A stretch of 64,000 bases of DNA from Distichodus sexfasciatus (GCA_032718565.1 JAVGVS010000491.1:56586-120585); one strand, 5' to 3'; numbered from the stretch's first letter, positions 1 to 11,298 are shown. The notes: generated from the sequence alone by a model not told the origin. Program-made: numbers and translations.

Positions 1-761
1 ATGAAGTTCTGGCAGTCGCTCTCAGCGCTCTCAGTTTTCACAATCCCTGCGATCCGTGTCCCGGCGAGACCTAAGCCCAAATCACTTCCTTCCTGTGTGC
101 TTATATGTTAATTATCATTAGCAACATCGATCTATCTTGCTCTCTTCCTGACTGATTTATTAATAAAAATGAACATCAGCGTTGGGGCAGTTACTGTTAA
201 ACGCAATCTTTTCAAACTACAACAAAGTCTTTATGATTTGACGTGATCTCAGCTTACGTAATTTGTCACCGCTTACTTACTGGTACGTTTTTCAGTTCTG
301 AATTTGAACCAGCTTGAATAAGGTTGGGTGTACAGTACACTGTGCAGGTTTTCCTATCGTTCTCCAGCTCAAACTGTGCGGGATGCCACCTGACTGCTCA
401 CACTGCACGACGCATCGGCATGTTTGTACTCCAAACATTCCAACTCCAAACGTTCCAGTTCTGTGTTGGCGCAGGCGCAATGAGGGAAAACCCACTGGGG
501 TTGAGGTGAAGTGGCTCGTGGCTCTGCTTCAACAGTGCGATACCCTCACGAGGGCGACCAGAATTTCAAACTGGTTTTGATGTTCCCGACGATTGCCAAC
601 GGGGAGCTGGTTGTGAGGGGTTAATCTGTTCGTTACACCATGTATACTACACAATGCACGCATTGCTGAAACGAATACAGATATGAGGGCTTTGAGAGAT
701 GAAATGAGTGATTATGTGTCACGAGGAACAAAATGTGACCCTGCACTTCTCGCCCTCTCAT
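1..761. other. unique DNA, no feature recognised
   Basis: Mixed-composition sequence with no open frame that resembles a protein, no terminal inverted repeats and no tandem structure that I can see. The ATG at base 1 opens no meaningful reading frame. Confidence 0.5.
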
Positions 762-1242
762 GCTACATTCACACTGCCACGCTGAAGTGACTCAAATCAG
801 ATTTTTTGCCTTAATGTGACACAGATCTGATCTTTTCAGGGCTGTGGACACGCAAATCTGATCTTTTCTAAATCGATTTGTGCGTCACTTTCTACATGTG
901 GTACTAAATCTCACACGCAAGGTCCGGATTCGCGGCTGGCGCGACCTGAATGTGAATGTCGGATCGGAATTCGCGTGGTTTTTTGCTTTATACGCATGCG
1001 CTGACATCATCAGCCTGCACCGGCAGCGCGAAGGTAAAAATGAGGAGAGCTGCGAGTAACAGCCAGTGGAGGATGGAGAAGCTGGAGAAGTTCACCGCTT
1101 GTCGCCCTCCAGAGCAAAGTGCGATACATGCGGAGCTACTAACGCCCATTTTAATGCCATGAGTCGCCCCAGAGGGCGACGCTTTGGAGCACCTGAGCAA
1201 AAAATCAGAATTGAATGATGTGGCTGGCAGTGTGAACGTAGC
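762..1242. mobile_element. non-autonomous DNA transposon with ~18 bp TIRs
   Basis: The left end reads GCTACATTCACACTGCCA and the reverse complement of the right end reads GCTACGTTCACACTGCCA, one mismatch in 18. The 481 bp between them contains no transposase-like frame. It holds repeated TCAGATTTT/CAGATCTGATC motifs and a GC-richer second half. No target-site duplication is obvious next to the ends, so the superfamily is unresolved; a hAT or similar cut-and-paste element is the likely origin. Non-autonomous copies move only with transposase made elsewhere. Confidence 0.7.
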
Positions 1243-1317
1243 CTTAGAGCATCGAGTGCTGCTCGTCTTGAACCACCAAAGCTAAAAGAAGAGGAAGACA
1301 TGCATCAAGACTTGGCA

Positions 1318-1446
1318 GTGTGCGCTCTTCAGTGGTGGAACCAACTTCCTCTTGCCATAAGTACTGCAGAGTCCCTTGTTGCTCCTGCTAAACGCTATCT
1401 GAAGACACACCTAGGGGACGAATCATCCCTCATATTCACTGTTTAA
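1318..1446 (+). pseudogene. LINE ORF2 C-terminal remnant (CR1/L2/Rex-like)
   Basis: The frame starting at 1318 reads VCALQWWNQLPLAISTAESL, then KRYLKTHL, and stops at TAA 1444-1446. The block W-N-x-L-P-x-x-I-(x)-SL followed by K-x-x-L-K-T-H-L is the characteristic C-terminus of non-LTR retrotransposon ORF2 proteins of the CR1/L2/Rex group, just after the reverse transcriptase. About 42 codons survive. There is no upstream reverse transcriptase, so this is a 5'-truncated dead copy, as is usual for LINEs. The A-rich stretch near 1478-1502 may belong to its 3' region. Clade assignment is uncertain. Confidence 0.6.
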
Positions 1447-2751
1447 GTTGTTTTTTCCTCAGAATTTGCCAAATCCTCAAAAAAACAAAAACAAAGCAAA
1501 AAAACCTCACTAACCCACTATGTACATCAGTTATGACAGTTATGAATTTTTCTCATTTTTAGTTTCATCACATCAGAACAAACCTTGTCAGTGAAACATC
1601 CCTCGAGGTCATAGGTTTGACCCTGGATAAAGCAACACAGGAAGCGCTTTGAAAAGCGTTAAGGAAAGTCGCTAGTGCTAACTTTAAAGTTAGTGGAGTA
1701 CTACCGCAAAAATACGGAAAATTGCTGAAAATTAAACCAGGCATTCAGAAGGCAGCCTTGCGCTGAGAGACACACTGAGACGCTCCGATAATGGATGGTA
1801 ATTGCATTCATTATGCAGAAAAGGCTTCCACACAGGCTAGCAGATTGAATATCTCTCATTTTCCACAGGAACAGTGTGACAGCAGTAAAATAATAATAAT
1901 AATAGCACTCGTTGTTGATTACAATTCGGTTGCCTCACCTTTATTTTTTAAGGATGTCATAATAAAACTGGTTTACAAATCCGCTTAGGCCCAAAAGAGC
2001 TCTTCACGCGGTTCAGACAACGTCATACTTTTACTCGTAGCATCTTCCTCATGTTTTTTAGGTAATTCTTCTCTCAGCCAGCACTACCTGTTACATGAAT
2101 TAATTTAGATTCAACGTTATCAAGTGTCTCAAGAAATTTTGGTTTCAGAACAGTAGTTTTGTCTGCTCCAAATCTGAATCCAAAACCATCCGTAACCAAC
2201 CCTTTAATCTTGCCTAAAAATCACCCTCAACGATTAACTTAAAAATCAGGTCTCTTATAGCACTGCAGTTTAATTTAAAGCCTGCAGTGGATCACAAACA
2301 AGCGACTTTTGAACCAAAGGAAATATGTGGGTTTGTCAAAATCTAAAACCAATTAAAGAGAAATGAATGGAGTGAGAGGAGGCTGATAAAGGTGCAGCAC
2401 AGGACTGGGAAACTCCAAGCTGTTTCCACGCTCGGCAGGCCGAAAGGTGATGGTCACGTTTTTTAACTCACATTGTCAACATTTAATTAAGTTCCGCTCT
2501 TTCCTACAGCTTTTGATCTACATTGCAGTAACAAAACACGCCATCCATATGCAGCTTAGCAGCAAAATTTACTGCCAAAACACTGTTCATCTGGCCAGAT
2601 AAGCTTTAGATAAGAACTTTACGTGCTAATTCACTGTATTTTGTATTAATGTTGTTTAATGAATGGGAAACACCCCTAAAATCTAGATCACACCATTTGA
2701 AAAAGTCAATGAATCAGATGTTTTCAGATGCTGCTTCAAGTTTTGTTAAAA
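1447..2751. other. AT-rich DNA with little recognisable
   Basis: A short stretch near 1605-1640 resembles a tRNA B box (AGGTTTGACCC) and may be a decayed SINE scrap. The rest shows no coding, tandem or terminal-repeat structure that I can support. Confidence 0.4.
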
Positions 2752-3411
2752 TGTGACCCTCCACGGCAAACCAGCTTCCGCTTTTGTTTGAAATTTCCAA
2801 AAATTAAGTTTTTCTGTTTTCATGAAAGGGCATAAACTGCTTCCAAAACGACACCTATATGGGAATGAATGATTTATTGATATGATCGAGATATCAACAT
2901 TCAAAGGGAGTCGGGTTTTCCCTGTCACGCCAAGTGAGAAACGGAGAAATCTGCCTTTGAAGTTGACTATCGCCAGAGCACTCACAGACTTTTTTGGAAA
3001 GCGGTCGCTGCCACGCTTGTATTTACGAAGCCACGCTGCATTCACAGGCCACACGGATAGCTTACCTGCGTTAGGTTAACTGAACTCGGGAGACGGAGAT
3101 GGATTCCGGAGAAATATCTTCACGCTAGTCAACCAGTGGATTTACCGTAAATATTGAAGTAGAGCGGTCAAAACAGAAACTTTTAACATTCTGCTGGAAT
3201 TGAATTCCTCACCTCAAGAAAGTCACGTTTTTAGGATGGAAAGGGTAAGTTTTTCAGCCAAATTTATTCACAACAGTACAGTATAGACCTTCCACTGTTT
3301 CAAAACGCTAAAAACAAGAAATCCAAGATTTTACCCCACGCAACATAAACGGTCATTTTTCTCGGAAACCTCCGTTGCGACAAGCGACTGGTTTTGCCGT
3401 GCAGAGTCACA
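2752..3411. mobile_element. TIR transposon, TGTGAC family, copy 1
   Basis: The left end TGTGACCCTCCACGGCAAA and the reverse complement of the right end TGTGACTCTGCACGGCAAA are inverted repeats, continuing as AACCAG on both sides. The same 640-660 bp unit recurs at 31778-32417, colinear from end to end with small indels, which fixes the boundaries. No transposase frame is present. The best preserved internal blocks are 2940-2975 and 3180-3260. Superfamily not identified. Confidence 0.8.
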
Positions 3412-3620
3412 AATATCCAAAAAGACAGTTTTTTATGCCTCATTTCATTGCTGAAAAAGATTGACAATAATAAAATATCTTAAACATCTCAGTTTTGCTG
3501 GACCGGGACTGGTGTTAACTCTGTTTAGTGAAAATGACACTAGCTTTAACTCAAACTGTAACTGTAATTTATTTTGTGGACATGACTTTTGTTGATTTCA
3601 TTTTTGCTTTCATCCTTTTT

Positions 3621-3800
3621 CAATTCAGTTCAATTCAATTTTATTTATAGAGCTCTCTTAACTCACTGTCACAAACATACTTTACATATATCCAGCCTAA
3701 GCCCCCCAAAAACAAGCCTGAGGAGTCAGTGGCAAGTAAAAACTCCCTCTAGCAGGACGAAACATTGAGAGAAACTGAGACTCGGAACTGGACCCCATTT
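3621..3800 (-). mobile_element. L2-type LINE 3' end fragment
   Basis: It begins with CAATTCAATTTTATTTATAG and continues through a CTCCCTCTAGCAGGACGAAAC block and GAACTGGACCCC. This is the antisense 3' untranslated end of a very common fish LINE. The same order of blocks occurs at 51046-51260. The tail direction places the element on the minus strand. It is 5' truncated and non-coding. Confidence 0.7.
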
Positions 3801-3840
3801 ACCAACATCTTAAATTTGCTCTTATGAAAATTAGAGATTG

Positions 3841-4052
3841 TTCGTGATTATTTATCATTGTGAACACACCACTGCACAACATTTGACCCACACATGAAGA
3901 AACCCTGGGCTTCTGACATGGGCAGCGGTGCTTGGGGATGGTACCTTACTCATGGATACCTACCTCATTGGTACCTTTACAGGTCCAGTATTCGAATCAG
4001 CGACCTGCTGATCACAGGATGAACACGCTAATTGTTACGTTACCAACTGCCC
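3841..4052 (-). mobile_element. tRNA-derived SINE, GAGGTACTCATGAG family
   Basis: On the minus strand it carries a tRNA-like head (GTTGGTAACG... then a B box around GGTCGCTGATTCGAAT), a GGTACC/ACTCATGAG core and a 3' tail that in other copies reads TTCACAATGACAAATAATCAC. It matches copies at 21533, 28461 and 33802 over the full length with internal changes. Transcribed from an internal polymerase III promoter when active; this copy is decayed. Confidence 0.75.
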
Positions 4053-4100
4053 TCGTTATTAAGAAAGTTGTTCATGACGTGTATAAAACGAATCCACATT

Positions 4101-4377
4101 CTTTAAAGCAGTTGTCCCCAAGCTTTTTGTCACAACCGACATTTTGGACCATTTTTCTGCACACCAGCGTTGGGGGTGAGACATGTAACAAAATAAAACT
4201 CAGAATATTTAAATTACTCAAGTGAGTTGCCTTGTGGCCACCTATGAGCCACAGGTGGACAGTCAGTAAGAATGACATGCAGTTTTTTGGAAAAAGTTTT
4301 TATTCTTTCCGTGCTGCCTGACAAAAAATGATCTGTAGTGATCCGTACTGGTCTGGTTGGGGACATCTGCTTTAAAG
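4101..4377. mobile_element. hAT (Charlie-like) MITE with 8 bp TSD
   Basis: The element itself is 4109-4369 (261 bp). Its ends CAGTTGTCCCCAA and, reverse complemented, CAGATGTCCCCAA are Charlie-type hAT termini. It is flanked on both sides by the identical octamer CTTTAAAG (4101-4108 and 4370-4377), the 8 bp duplication expected for hAT. No coding capacity. The TIR similarity to Charlie is from memory; the TSD is seen directly. Confidence 0.88.
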
Positions 4378-5128
4378 CGCATCTAAATTGTTTTGATTAG
4401 AATACATTAACAAATGCGCATATGAATCTCCATAAAAGGACGTGAGACAGCACAGCCATGCGCATTACACAACCTGGAATATGAGGCTGAGAAAAAAAAT
4501 TAATAAACAATTATAAAGAGCGATGGAACACCAGACTCCGCAAGACAAAGAATAGTTTTAGCTGAGGTAGTGTTTTTGTATTGTGCATTTATTTCAAATA
4601 TTTAAACACATTTTGTAACACAAGTAAAATAATTATGAACAATGGAATTCATTCAGCAACCCCTCTTAAGAAGAAGTCCCACTTACACCAATTTCTCAAA
4701 GATTCTGACTTATTTAAATGGCTTAACGGGTGAAAGAGGCACAATGATTGAAACGTTCATGATAAATAGCAAAATTCATATTATACAACTGTAGAGTTGA
4801 AGAAATTTTAATGATTGAATGTGTTGAACAAACACAAAGTTCGTTCTTCAGCTTTCATAAATTCAGTTTTTACCTAAGACCAAATCTTGAAAAAGTAAAC
4901 ATTGGTGAATCGCAGAATCTTTGAGAATACTTGAAGTGGAACAAATTTCTTCTTAAGAACAGTTAGTAAATAAATAATAAATAATCCCCATTGAATTCTT
5001 ACAGTTTTTTTTCAAAGATTATGAGAATCAACAATGTTTACTTTTTAAGATTTACTGTAGTTTTAGGCAAAAACTGAACAAGAACAGATTTGTTTAAGAA
5101 CAAACTTCTTCTTAAGAACAGTAAACAA
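4378..5128. other. AT-rich DNA with repeated TTCTTAAGAA motifs
   Basis: The palindromic block CTTCTTAAGAACAGT appears near 4948 and again near 5108, with related blocks at 12910 and 59410. This may be debris of an AT-rich MITE. No coding frame. Confidence 0.4.
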
Positions 5129-5657
5129 ACCCATGTCACGTGGCGTGGTGTCGGCATGACATGAGGCGAAGTCATGGTGCAAGCCATTTTATTCAAAGAA
5201 CAAAACACAAAAAGGCACAAGGGCCACAAACAAAACCAAACTCTTCTCAGGCTCTTTAGAAAAACCACACAGCACATCGACACAGGGAGGGTAGTGTAAG
5301 GGTGGACCAACAAAGACAATAGGGATAAGCTAGGCTCATATCATCAAAGAGAAACGAGGTGCTGGATCAATTAAACAAAGGGGAACCAATCAAAAAGCAA
5401 TCAGAAAATAATCAGGGTAGTGAGAACCAATCAGAACAGAGGGCTGGACCAAAACAAACAAGAACCAGGTGAATAAACTAATGAACAGTGATCTACCAAT
5501 GAGACACAATAGGAAGGTGGGACAAGGACTTTGACAGACAGGGAGCGCGAGACGGACCAGAACACATGAAAACTAAAACAATGGCGGCATCTGCTGGTCG
5601 CTTAACAAAAGTCCAGGGGCTGGTATGACTAAAATCCAGTGGGGTCATGACAACCCA
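5129..5657 (-). mobile_element. solo LTR with 5 bp target duplication
   Basis: The LTR is 5134-5652 (519 bp). Read on the minus strand it starts TGTCATGACC and ends CACGTGACA, so it has TG...CA ends with short inverted repeats. The identical pentamer ACCCA lies immediately outside both ends (5129-5133, 5653-5657). A polyadenylation signal AATAAA lies on the minus strand at 5188-5193, about 55 bp before the 3' end. No internal retrotransposon region or second LTR is adjacent, so this is a solo LTR left by LTR-LTR recombination. Its parent family (Gypsy, BEL or ERV) cannot be told from the LTR alone. Confidence 0.88.
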
Positions 5658-7170
5658 AGTGTTTTGAACTTTTGATATTTCCAGAACTTGAAGCTACAAC
5701 CTTCAGAACACAGGGCCAAATCCCAAATACGTATGCTACCAAATGACCCTCTGGAGATGAACTTTAACATGGAAATGGAACAAACATTTTAATGCTGAAT
5801 TCATAGGTTGTAGTTTCACATCTGGATTATACACTGCGACTAAATTGCAGTAAATTTAGTGTTATTTCCTTACACTATTTTATTGTATTTTCATAGCACT
5901 GTAGTAGTTTTGGAACCACTATAAATCCAGAGCAAACTTGTCTTTCTTTGCCAATATTTTGTACAGTTCTGTATCACTGGCACTTAACCCCAACTTGTAG
6001 ATGTAAACTGTCCCTGTATTCTAGAAATGAATTCACTTTGAATAACAAATTTGCTCTAAAATAATAGCTAAAGTTACTACTATTTTTGTGGACTAAGAAC
6101 TTAGTGAGGCTTTGGAGGTTTGGGATTAATCCTGGTACACCATTGTGACCCTGGAAAATGCTTTTAAGCCTAAGTAGTTCCAGGGTGACTCTGCATTTCA
6201 GGAAGAGAGTCACTTTTGTTCTTAATAAGAGGATTTTAAATATTTTAAAATCTTAGCAGCAGAATATTGAGTTATGAGGACAGGGATGAAGGTTATGGGC
6301 TTAAGCCTGGCAAAAGCACCATTTTTTAAACTCACATGATACATTTTCTAATCTCTTGTGTTTCTAAACGTGTGTCGTGGTTTACTCAGCTGTGATATTA
6401 TTGGTCTGTGGATCAGTCGGAACCTCAGTAAGTTTTGAACTTTTAAACGTTGATTTTTTGATGTTCTAATAACAGCATTTTTGGAAGACCACTTTGTCCA
6501 CTAACTTATAAATTTGTCACATGCAAATGGGTCAAATCGGATTATCTCATAACCTCGTCACATCACGGCTTCCTTCTCCATCGCCAGAACTAATCTGAAA
6601 TTGAAAATCTTGCCTATCTGTTGGTACAGCGTTTTAAATAAGTTTCAGAAGACGACTTTGAGAACACGTGGTGTGGCCTCAGAGCGACGCATCTTACATC
6701 GCTGGGGAAGATCTTATCTGCTTCAAATGGTGCAGCTTTGAAAGGAAACTGATTATTGGCCTTTGCGCCACCCGATAAAATTCTCATACTGTGGACGGGG
6801 GTGTAGAATTTAAATGAAGTGATAATAGGTGCTCAAATTGGTGCCAGCCATTGAGTTGCTCCTCTAGTGTTGGATTCTGTTATGCTGGAGTCGAAGATCA
6901 TCTCTCATGGAATTCAGTCTCACACTAAATGGTAAAATCAGACTTTTAAGTGCAGGTTTATCTGCTAAAGTACTGCTAGTGTGATCAATGAAGTGGAAAC
7001 CACCTCAAACACTGCAAGCCTGATACTTTGTAGAAACTGTTTATTTTCTCATTCTCTCTCTTTTCCCATTGAAAATACACTGTGAACACTCGCTATAAAT
7101 TTACAGTTATTTCCTTACACTGTTGTACTGTATTTACATCGCACAGTAAAATATTGTACTAATAATATTG
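5658..7170. other. AT-rich unique DNA
   Basis: No gene or clear repeat boundary is visible. A TTACAGTTATTTCCTTACACTGT-type block near 7105 has a weaker relative near 5850, suggesting old MITE debris. Confidence 0.4.
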
Positions 7171-8165
7171 TAAAACTACTACTACTTCTACTACCACTAC
7201 TGAAGTACCACTATGGAACTACCAGCACTACTATAACCACTTCTCCTGCTGCTATCACTGGAGTGCAGCTACTGAACTACAACTACTGCTGCTACAACTA
7301 CTCTTACTACTACTTAGATATAACTACTGAACTACTCAGAGTCAAGTCAAAGTCAAAGTAAACTTTATTGTCATCTCTGCTATATACTGTACAGATACAT
7401 AGAGAGATGAGACGACATGGCTCCAGTTTAAACAGTGCAGTAGGAAAAAGGGAACAAAGAACAATTAAGGCACATGGAATAAACAGTAATAAATAAAGTA
7501 CAAAATATACATTTTAAGCTAGACATGGAATATTAAATATAACTTTAAACTTGAATTTTAAGAAATTTAAGTAATTTAGAATTAGAAATAGAGGTAGATA
7601 CAGAGACAGTTTGGATGCAGTATTTCCTACAATGTGGAATTGACTTTTACACTTTTACACTGGATGTGCAAGGGGTTAGAAACAGTTATAGTATGAAAAA
7701 GAATTCTATATCCAGTCTATTTATACATTCAATGTTCAATATTGAATGGAAAAGCTGAAAGAGAAAGAAGACTGTCGCATAGGGCAAATAGTAGTAGTCT
7801 AATACCTACTACCACTACTACTACTATTACTACTACTACTACTTTTACTACTACTACTGCTACTGTAGAACAACCACTGAAATATACCTATTGAACTACT
7901 ACTACTACTAATGAGGTAGAACTACTGAAATAAACCTACCGAACTACCACTACTACTACTCAAGTACAAGTACTGAACTACTACTATCACTACCACTACT
8001 ACTACTACTTTTACTACTACTACTATTACTGAAGAACAACCACTGAAATATACCTATTGAACTACTAATACTACTACTACTAATGAGGTAGAACTACTGA
8101 AATAAACCTACTGAACTACTACTACTACTACTCAAGTACAAGTACTGAACTACTACTATCCAGAT
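7171..8165. repeat. ACT trinucleotide-rich repeat region
   Basis: Runs of ACT/TAC with interruptions occupy 7171-7335 and 7790-8165, and a LINE tail sits between. In the right half a longer unit is tandemly duplicated: AATGAGGTAGAACTACTGAA occurs near 7910 and 8082, and GAACAACCACTGAAATATAC near 7867 and 8033, giving a period of about 166-172 bp. Confidence 0.85.
7341..7758 (-). mobile_element. LINE 3' end fragment (TTTACTTTGACT tail family)
   Basis: The plus strand opens with GTCAAAGTCAAAGTAAACTT and TATTGTCATCTCTGCTATAT, the reverse complement of a LINE 3' terminus. It aligns with plus-strand copies at 44393-44752 and 10455-10604 and with the minus-strand piece at 31660-31777. It is non-coding and 5' truncated. 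It splits an ACT-rich microsatellite, so it probably inserted into it. Confidence 0.75.
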
Positions 8166-8509
8166 TCTATAAAAATCTACATATGTGGTTTAGTATAGAT
8201 ACATGGCATCGCTCTATTTTTGTCCAGTTTGGTGTCTCATATTTAAAAGGAAAGAAAGAATGATGCAATTAAGCAGTGCTGATGTTTTGTTTTAGCCTAC
8301 GCGCCTAATAGAAACTGGTTTTGGTTCATTTTCTTGCTTTATTCTGTGTGGGGTGTGAACATGAAGCAGGCAGCTAAGCAGAGTAGAAGATCACCAGGCT
8401 TCATAGGGTTACATTTTGGCTGGGTGGAGCTCTCGCTGGAGAACCAATAGGAAGCTTAAATGTTTGGCCCTTTCCCGCCTCCTGATTAGAATTTTGTGCA
8501 ATTAGTACT
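8166..8509. other. unique spacer
   Basis: Non-repetitive sequence between the ACT-rich region and the ACTAGT array. No coding frame recognised. Confidence 0.4.
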
Positions 8510-8884
8510 ACTAGTGAGCATTTTGACTTTCACTAGTACTACTAGTAAACACTGTAAGGCTTACTAGTTAACTAGTAGAGGCATTTGTGTCACTAGTGAA
8601 CAACTGTCCCTATAGTGACACTAGTGAAGCCAAAATGTCCACTAGTGCTACTAGTAGACATTTTGGGCTTTACTAGTGTCACTAGTGGACATTTTGGCCT
8701 ACACTAGTGCTACTAGTGAGCATTTTCAGCCTTACTAGTTAACTAGTGCAGCAAATTTCAGGCCTACTAGTTAACTAGTAGATGAAAAAGCTTTACTAGT
8801 AAGCGTTTTCACTGTACTAGTATGGCATGGTCGCGAACTAGTGCAGCAAAAAGTCCTACTAGTGCGGCCAAAGTCTGTACTAGT
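8510..8884. repeat. ACTAGT palindrome minisatellite
   Basis: The hexamer palindrome ACTAGT occurs 22 times in 375 bp, often in pairs 8-11 bp apart (for example 8563/8571, 8641/8650, 8672/8681, 8703/8712, 8734/8742, 8766/8774). Each pair is separated from the next by a spacer of the type GCATTTTGNC or its complement GNCAAAATGTC. Spacer sequence varies while the hexamer is invariant. Two more ACTAGT copies lie in the ACT-rich tail near 8956 and 8967. Confidence 0.95.
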
Positions 8885-9774
8885 GCAGGAAATTGTGCTT
8901 GACATCAAGGATATCAGAATAAATGCTCAAACGGCTTTCCATACTATCACTACTACTAGTACAACTACTAGTACCATTACGTATACCACTATTACTAATG
9001 AATTTAATCAATCACTCAAGATTATGACAACATGCTATAAATTGTTTGTTATTGCTATTATTCCTATTTAAATTTTAGCAAAACAACAACAACAAAATAA
9101 TGTGTTGATGTGTTTTGCCCTATGCAACAGTATGAAATTTATTCTTCATTTATTGGTATTATTAAGATATTTACTATCATTAATAAAATACAAACAATAC
9201 GGTTGCTGCACAAAAACATTATCACCAAACATCACATTTTTATTTTTACATTTTTTGTCATTTCCAACCCAGCAGAGAATCTCTGTGTTCCGCTTCTCTC
9301 TCCCTATCCTGCAGAACGATGGTGTGTCATTTCAACACGTTCCTCTCTCTCTCTCTTATTTCAAAGACTTTGTCATGGCAACGTTTCAAGGACTCTCCCC
9401 CACATTCGGCCCTCTCCGTGACAAAACCGCCGCCTGACGTCTCTTTCCCTCCTCTTCAGATTCAGGGGGGGTGACGACACAGCGATTCGTCACGTCGCCG
9501 GGAAGACCGCAATGCTCCGGATGCTGAAGGGCGAGGGGACGGAGGAAGGTTGACTGGCTCCCGTGCTCCACGGGTCATTAGTTTCTCCCTCTGCAGTGGT
9601 GAACGGAGGGTCACAGAGTGTCCAGCTGTGTGGAATGAATGGGAGTTGTGAAATTGATGCTGGTTAGCAGCTACACAACGAAACACAATGTTAAAAGTAA
9701 TATGAAAAACAATTGTAAACAATATAATGTCAAATCACAAGTATTCAACGATGTTTCAGAGGTATTTTCAGTCA
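8885..9774. other. short ACT repeat, then unique DNA
   Basis: 8941-8995 is a short ACT-type repeat. The remainder is AT-rich up to about 9240 and GC-richer at 9400-9600. Short open frames here have no protein-like composition. Confidence 0.4.
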
Positions 9775-9928
9775 TGTGGTACTCATGAGCAAAGTACCTG
9801 TCCCAGGATGCTGCTAAAAAGCTGACCACTGCTCCTTCACACATCGGTCAAATGCAGAGGTCACATTTGTTTGTGGTGCACTGTGTGCTGTGCTGTGTTC
9901 ACAATGACAAATAATCACTCACTTTAAT
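9775..9928 (+). mobile_element. SINE, GAGGTACTCATGAG family, 5' truncated
   Basis: It starts inside the core at GGTACTCATGAGC and runs through GACCACTGCTCCTTCACA and GGTCAAATGCAGAGGTCACA to the tail TTCACAATGACAAATAATCA. The tRNA-like head is missing. Confidence 0.75.
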
Positions 9929-10454
9929 TAATTCACTTTTACACACACGCACAGTGAAGCATCTTAAAATCTGAAGCAAAGTCACTGATTGTCACTGGAT
10001 TTTTTTTTTTGGCTCCAAAGTGACCACAGGTCCGGTCAGCCTGCGGTCACTTTGACATCTGAAAACCTTTAATTTTCTATTTGAAAAGTCGACAGCAAGT
10101 GGGTTTTAAAAGCTGCTGAACAGTCACTTTGTAAAATTCTGTCAGCTGGCTGCAGGAACGGCAGTGGATGAGTGGCAGTCCAGTTAGCACGGTGCCAGTG
10201 CAGCAGCCAATCAGAGCGCAGAATCCCGCTGGCCGATTAGCCGAAAAACAGAGGTGCTACCTGCAGACTCAGCAGCACTGACGGGACTCATCACTGCTTT
10301 GCACATTTTCATGAGTGAAGGCTTAAAAACGTTTTCACACGGGCACAAAATCACCAATGATACTCACAAAAAAAAAAAAGAATTTGTGACCATAAGTTTA
10401 ATTGAATATGTTCAAAATCGACTGCATATAATTTGTCTCTCTTTCCACTTCTAG
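9929..10454. other. unique DNA
   Basis: No repeat or gene recognised. Short poly-T (9989-9998) and poly-A (10368-10378) runs are present. Confidence 0.35.
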
Positions 10455-10604
10455 GTTAAAGTGTATATTTTATATTCTGTTTATATATTGTTTATTCTAT
10501 GTGCCTTATTTGTTCGTTCTTCTTTGCACTGTTAAAGCTGGAGCCACATCGTCTCGTCTTTCTGTGTACTTGTACAGTGTATAGCAGAATTTACTTTGAC
10601 TACT
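10455..10604 (+). mobile_element. LINE 3' end fragment (TTTACTTTGACT tail family)
   Basis: It contains GGAGCCACATCGTCTCGTCT, a TACAGTGTATAGCAGAATTT block and a terminal TTTACTTTGACT. It matches the 3' end of the longer copy at 44393-44752. Non-coding. Confidence 0.7.
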
Positions 10605-11255
10605 TACAATATTATGATGAATATTTATTCTATAAAGACAATGTACATTTTTAAGACTAAACAGCATGTAATATTGAGAAAATATAACAGACTAACTTTT
10701 TCTTTATAAACATATTAAACAACATTACATCATTTTAACATCTCTATATTTCATTTTTATTTTATCAGTTATTACGTCTGGAGAGAAAATATCTATTAAA
10801 ATGTATATAAAATTATAACGCTAACTTGATATATAGCAAAAATGTTAACCTTTAAAAAATGTCTAAAGACCAAAAAGCATTATAATATTGAGAAAATGTT
10901 TCAAACTGTAGCCTTTTCTCTAAAAACAAACAAAACATCGTAATTAACGATTTGTTTATACACAATATTATTTTGTTAGAGAAAAAACATGTATAAAGAC
11001 AAAATATTACGATGCTTATTTTTGCTATAGATACAACATTAACAGACTGTAACATTTCCTCTATAGACAAAGTAAACATTGTAATATTTTGGTTAAAACA
11101 ATTGTCATTTAAACATTAAAAAAGATACAAGAAAGATTTTATAAGATAAATGTAGTTCAGTAATACAGTTTGACACTAGATACTGTATGAGACATAGTGC
11201 AGTGGAACAATTGCTGGAAATAAAAACTGCTCGTAGTGTGATTTCTTGTCGATTT
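10605..11255. repeat. AT-rich DNA with a degenerate ~200 bp direct repeat
   Basis: TAATATTGAGAAAAT followed by TTTTCTTTATAAACA-like sequence occurs near 10671 and again near 10883, with scattered similar blocks to 11070. The repeat is imperfect and the base composition is strongly AT. No coding signal. Confidence 0.45.
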
Positions 11256-11298
11256 TGTGTGTGTGTGTGTGTCTGTATATGTGTGTGTGTGTGTGTAA
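11256..11298. repeat. (GT)n microsatellite
   Basis: Two GT runs are separated by CTGTATAT. Confidence 0.95.

Noticed and set aside
9102..9437. 111-codon open frame
   Set aside because: AT-rich Phe/Leu/Ser composition without domain or homologue that I recognise.
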